Shown here: one piece after another, positions 6,483 through 9,123 of the stretch
Layout: each line of letters begins with the position of its first letter
How positions within the stretch are numbered: position 1 is the stretch's first letter
Source: an uncultured Ruminococcus sp.
GTDB lineage: Bacteria; Bacillota; Clostridia; Oscillospirales; CAG-272
Direction of reading: 5' to 3'
DNA length: 9,123 nt
NCBI GenBank assembly: GCA_902765885.1
Contig: CACXBN010000063.1
Span: 1-9,123 of the forward strand
The notes under the pieces: model-generated
What the model was told of the DNA's origin: nothing
What the model saw: the letters and a program-made list of their open reading frames with translations, nothing else
Database searches by the model: none
Made by a program: the position numbers and the translations under genes

Positions 6483-7688
6483 TTATTCGTTTGTGTAATT
6501 GTCAAAATATCCCTGGACCAGAACAACTGGTGTTCCTTTGTCACCGGATCCGCTTGTCAGGTCACACAGAGACCCGATAAGATCCGTAAGCTGTCTGGGA
6601 GTTGTTCCCTGTGATGCCATTTTGCCCACAAGATCCTTGTCTTTTTCACGGATGCTCTTTGAAATGGCCTCTTTAAGTGCCTCACCCGACAGATCTGCAA
6701 AATCATTGTCGGCAAGATATTTAAGTTTCAGTTCGCTCGGGGTTCCGATAAGTCCGTCGGTATATGCAGGGGATACGACCGGATCGGCAAGTTCCCATAT
6801 TTTTCCCTGCGGATCCTTGAACGCGCCGTCACCGTAAACCATTACCTCAACGTGTTTGCCTGTAGCTTCTCCGATACGCTTCTGTATGTCAAGCACGAGG
6901 CCTTTTGCGTCACGCGGGAAAAGTTTGATCTTTGTTTCGGTAGACTTGTTTGATCCGAGAAGACCGAACTTTTCATTATAGCCGCTGCCGTCTACCGGAG
7001 CGTTGAGGATCTCATCAAGACCGATTGCTACTTCGGCGCCTGCTGCGAGAAGCAGTCTCTTTGTTCTCTTTCTGGTATGTATGTCACAGAACAGTACTTT
7101 CTTTGTGTAGTCGAGAATAGCCTGCGGTCTGTTTGCGAAAATGATCTCCGCCTCTGCTCCGCATTCCTTTATCAGATTGCCGTAATACTCGACATAGTCC
7201 ACTCCCGTGAAGGGGTGTTTGTTCTCGCCGAACAGTTCTCTGTATTTTTCGAGAGTCAGGACATCCTTGTACGGATCGATTCCGGCCTCGTCGAGCTTGT
7301 CTATGGAAACAAGTTCATTACCCACTTCGTCTGAAGGATAGCTGAGCATCAGTATTATTTTCTTTGCTCCTCCTGCTATTCCCTTCAGGCAGATGGCGAA
7401 GCGGTTTCTCGAAAGGATTGGGAAGATAACGCCGATGGTTTCGTCTTTTCCGAATTTTGCTCTGACATCCGCGCTGATGTCCGCTATGTCCGCATAGTTT
7501 CCCTGTGATCTTGCGACCACGGATTCCGTTACGGAAATAACGTCTCTGTCGTTGATCTCAAAGTTTTCCTCTCTGGCTGCTTCAAGAACACTGGTGCTGA
7601 CTATTTTCGCGAGGTCGTCTCCCTCTCTGATAATCGGGCATCTTATGCCTCTCGACACTGTACCTACGCAACGTTTCTTTTCTTTCAT
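6483..7688 (-). CDS. coenzyme F420-0:L-glutamate ligase (CofE)-family protein, substrate unknown
   Basis: CofE enzymes add glutamate to F420-0 with GTP. This clostridial relative has 401 residues, against about 250 for archaeal CofE. The N-terminus shows the family pattern: CPIIREGDDLAKI (17-29), then NDRDVISVTESVVARSQG (46-63). Downstream are VMVYGDGAFKDP (283-293) and ADPVVSPAYTDGLIG (301-315), in the region where CofE has its metal- and nucleotide-binding acidic residues. A central stretch (about 110-210) looks like an insertion relative to archaeal CofE. ATG 7688 is preceded by GGAG (about 10 bases upstream) and lies 16 bases after the csaB stop, so the two genes are almost certainly co-transcribed. 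No other F420 biosynthesis gene is visible, and most Clostridia are not known to make F420. A peptide- or amide-bond-forming role on another substrate, perhaps in the envelope, is an inference from the operon. Confidence 0.85.
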   Translation of the reverse strand: MKEKKRCVGTVSRGIRCPIIREGDDLAKIVSTSVLEAAREENFEINDRDVISVTESVVARSQGNYADIADISADVRAKFGKDETIGVIFPILSRNRFAICLKGIAGGAKKIILMLSYPSDEVGNELVSIDKLDEAGIDPYKDVLTLEKYRELFGENKHPFTGVDYVEYYGNLIKECGAEAEIIFANRPQAILDYTKKVLFCDIHTRKRTKRLLLAAGAEVAIGLDEILNAPVDGSGYNEKFGLLGSNKSTETKIKLFPRDAKGLVLDIQKRIGEATGKHVEVMVYGDGAFKDPQGKIWELADPVVSPAYTDGLIGTPSELKLKYLADNDFADLSGEALKEAISKSIREKDKDLVGKMASQGTTPRQLTDLIGSLCDLTSGSGDKGTPVVLVQGYFDNYTNE

Positions 7689-7704
7689 TGTTTTACAACT
7701 CCGT

Positions 7705-9123
7705 TTATTTATGATTTTTTATATTGCTTTTTATCATTTCGGCTATAATGTCGGCGTCTTTCTCGCATCTCTGCCTGAAGTTTGCGGATTTTTCCGACAG
7801 AACTTCCGAAATGTGTTTTTTGTTTTCAATAACTTCAAATGCATACGACTTCAGCATTTTTGAAACATTGTCGATGTCATCGACCTTTACGACTCTTTCC
7901 TGTCCGAGCTCACTCATGACTGCGTCGATTTTCGGGTCATAGGAAATCCCTATCACGGGAGCTGCCGCGGAGGACGCGAAGATTATCGCGTGAAGTCTCA
8001 TGCCGACCGTAAATTCGCTGTCTCCGAGAATGCCCAAAAGCTCGTCAGCGCTCTCCGGCTCATATACCGTTCCTCTGACTCCTTTTTCTTTAATTCTGCC
8101 GAGAAGCTCATAGGAAATATTCGTGTCCTGAACTCTCTGCATGGGAATGATAAGAGGTACGAGTCCGGTGTTTTTTGCGATTTCACAGCATGCGTCCGCA
8201 ACTTCGGAGCACAGTTTTGCATCCTTCTCCGTGACTTTACCCTTGTTCCGCTTGTTGGCAACTGTGACCGGCCTTATGGATACGGCAAAGTATCGGCCGT
8301 CAAGTCCGAGCTTTCTTTTGAGCTTTCCGAGCTTGATTTCGTCACACGGCTTTATCATGAATGTGGGATCTGCGGACAGAACGACTTTCTTCGATTCGCT
8401 CACTCCCATATCTCTCAGTTCTGCGAGGGATATGCTGTCCCTTACCGAAACATAGTCCGCGCTTTCCACGACTTCTTTTGTCAGTTTTCGGTTTGATTCG
8501 TAATTTACGGGTCCTATCCCGTTTGCCAGTATACATACCTGTTTTTTTGCCCTTTTGGCAAGCTTGATGATCCCGGCATAATAAATAAGGTTCCGCTTGC
8601 TTGTTGCATCCTGAAGGAGACTTCCTCCTCCTGAAACAAGCAGCTTTGATTTTTTTATGCTGCTCCCGGCAGTTATCAGATTAAACCTTTCGGCACAGTT
8701 CATGCCCGTGTTTTTCGATTCTCTTCCGGGCTTTTTTGTCAGGGCGACCAGCTTTACTCCGTCCACTCTTTCCGCTATGGATCCGGATATTACTTCGAGC
8801 AGGCTTTCGTCCCCGAGATTTCCGAATCCGTAATACCCGCTGATAACAGCGTCCGGCTTTCCTTTTCTCTTTGAGAACAGTACGGGAGAACGGAGCGTTT
8901 CCTCATACATTCTGATATAATCATCGGCCATCCTTCCGACCGTATAATTTTCAAGTATAAAGTTTCTGTTGTATGTTCCTATTTCCGAAAGTTCCGTTTG
9001 CGGCTTTTCAAGCAGACAAGAGATGTCCCCGAAAAGGCTTTCTGACGTAGCTGTATCAAATCCCCTGCAGCAGAAGTTGGTCTCGACCGCGTCTTTTATC
9101 TTGCTCTCATCAAAAATCCCGAG
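7705..9123 (-). CDS. csaB: glycosyltransferase-CsaB fusion (polysaccharide pyruvyltransferase), N-terminus outside window
   Basis: The frame stays open from the TAA at 7705-7707 to the window edge, giving 472 visible residues without a start. The first ~76 resemble the C-terminal end of a GT4 glycosyltransferase: DISCLLEKPQTELSEIG, then NRNFILENYTVGRMADDY and IRMYEETL, the helix that usually closes such enzymes. After a short basic linker the CsaB domain starts. It shows SGYYGFGNLGDE (8806-8841), a glycine-rich VSGGGSLLQD, ANGIGPV, SVRD and GMRLHAI (near 7984-8004), all hallmarks of the CsaB pyruvyltransferase family. CsaB moves pyruvate from phosphoenolpyruvate to the secondary cell-wall polysaccharide, creating the ligand for SLH domains. 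The internal ATG at 8931 is rejected as the start: its only purine-rich stretch (GGAAGG) abuts the ATG with no spacing, and GT homology continues upstream. It is the first visible gene of an operon with the CofE-like gene. The GT acceptor and donor sugars cannot be told. Confidence 0.9.
   Translation of the reverse strand, partial: LGIFDESKIKDAVETNFCCRGFDTATSESLFGDISCLLEKPQTELSEIGTYNRNFILENYTVGRMADDYIRMYEETLRSPVLFSKRKGKPDAVISGYYGFGNLGDESLLEVISGSIAERVDGVKLVALTKKPGRESKNTGMNCAERFNLITAGSSIKKSKLLVSGGGSLLQDATSKRNLIYYAGIIKLAKRAKKQVCILANGIGPVNYESNRKLTKEVVESADYVSVRDSISLAELRDMGVSESKKVVLSADPTFMIKPCDEIKLGKLKRKLGLDGRYFAVSIRPVTVANKRNKGKVTEKDAKLCSEVADACCEIAKNTGLVPLIIPMQRVQDTNISYELLGRIKEKGVRGTVYEPESADELLGILGDSEFTVGMRLHAIIFASSAAAPVIGISYDPKIDAVMSELGQERVVKVDDIDNVSKMLKSYAFEVIENKKHISEVLSEKSANFRQRCEKDADIIAEMIKSNIKNHK

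Noticed and set aside
6330..6614. Plus-strand open frame crossing the gap between the two minus-strand genes
   Set aside because: It runs through the terminator hairpin and into the F420-ligase-like gene, with no ribosome binding site or domain.
7990..8496. 168-residue open frame antisense to csaB
   Set aside because: It lies fully within the csaB domain, shows no recognisable motif and has unusual residue use; a shadow of codon bias.
8806..8931. CsaB starting at the internal ATG 8931
   Set aside because: The reading frame and glycosyltransferase-like sequence continue upstream, and the purine run touches the ATG with no spacing.
1..9123. CRISPR array, tRNA, rRNA, insertion sequence or riboswitch
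   Set aside because: No regularly spaced repeats, tRNA cloverleaf arms, rRNA stretches, transposase or long structured leaders were recognised by eye.

Overview
The window looks like chromosomal DNA from an anaerobic low-to-mid G+C Gram-positive of class Clostridia, probably a gut Oscillospiraceae/Ruminococcaceae-type lineage. This rests on the gene content (ROK glucokinase, clostridial-type phenylacetate-CoA ligase paired with a tandem-ACT protein, CsaB pyruvyltransferase, an F420-ligase-family protein with no F420 genes in sight), near-consensus sigma-A promoters, strong GGAGG-type ribosome binding sites and compact Rho-independent terminators. The genus cannot be fixed from the sequence alone.

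Layout. 2-178 (+) is the tail of an unidentified gene with G-ending codon use unlike its neighbours. 434-1396 (+) is a ROK glucokinase with its own consensus promoter (361-389) and terminator (1404-1437). 1589-2893 and 2923-3354 (+) form a two-gene unit, an AMP-forming phenylacetate-CoA ligase followed by a tandem ACT-domain protein, with a promoter at 1502-1531 and a terminator at 3377-3406. A possible extended -10 promoter for the next gene overlaps that terminator. 3466-4215 (+) encodes a double zinc-ribbon protein with two membrane segments. It converges on 4282-6225 (-), a large secreted protein, across a bidirectional terminator (4229-4262). The secreted protein carries a signal peptide, four zinc-ribbon-like modules, two beta-rich repeats and three divergent S-layer-homology-like repeats. 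Upstream of it lie a likely promoter and a perfect 14-bp palindrome. 6483-7688 (-) encodes an F420-0:glutamate-ligase-family protein. It is the second gene of an operon whose first gene (7705-9123, cut by the window end) is a glycosyltransferase-CsaB fusion.

How the parts may work together. CsaB-type enzymes pyruvylate the secondary cell-wall polysaccharide that SLH domains bind. Here a GT-CsaB fusion and a ligase-family enzyme of unknown substrate lie next to a secreted protein with an SLH-like C-terminus. The minus-strand half of the window therefore reads as a candidate cell-envelope locus: wall-polymer modification plus a possible wall-anchored protein. The plus-strand half is metabolic: glucose phosphorylation and aryl-acid activation or aryl-CoA energy conservation. 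No rRNA, tRNA, CRISPR array or insertion sequence was recognised.
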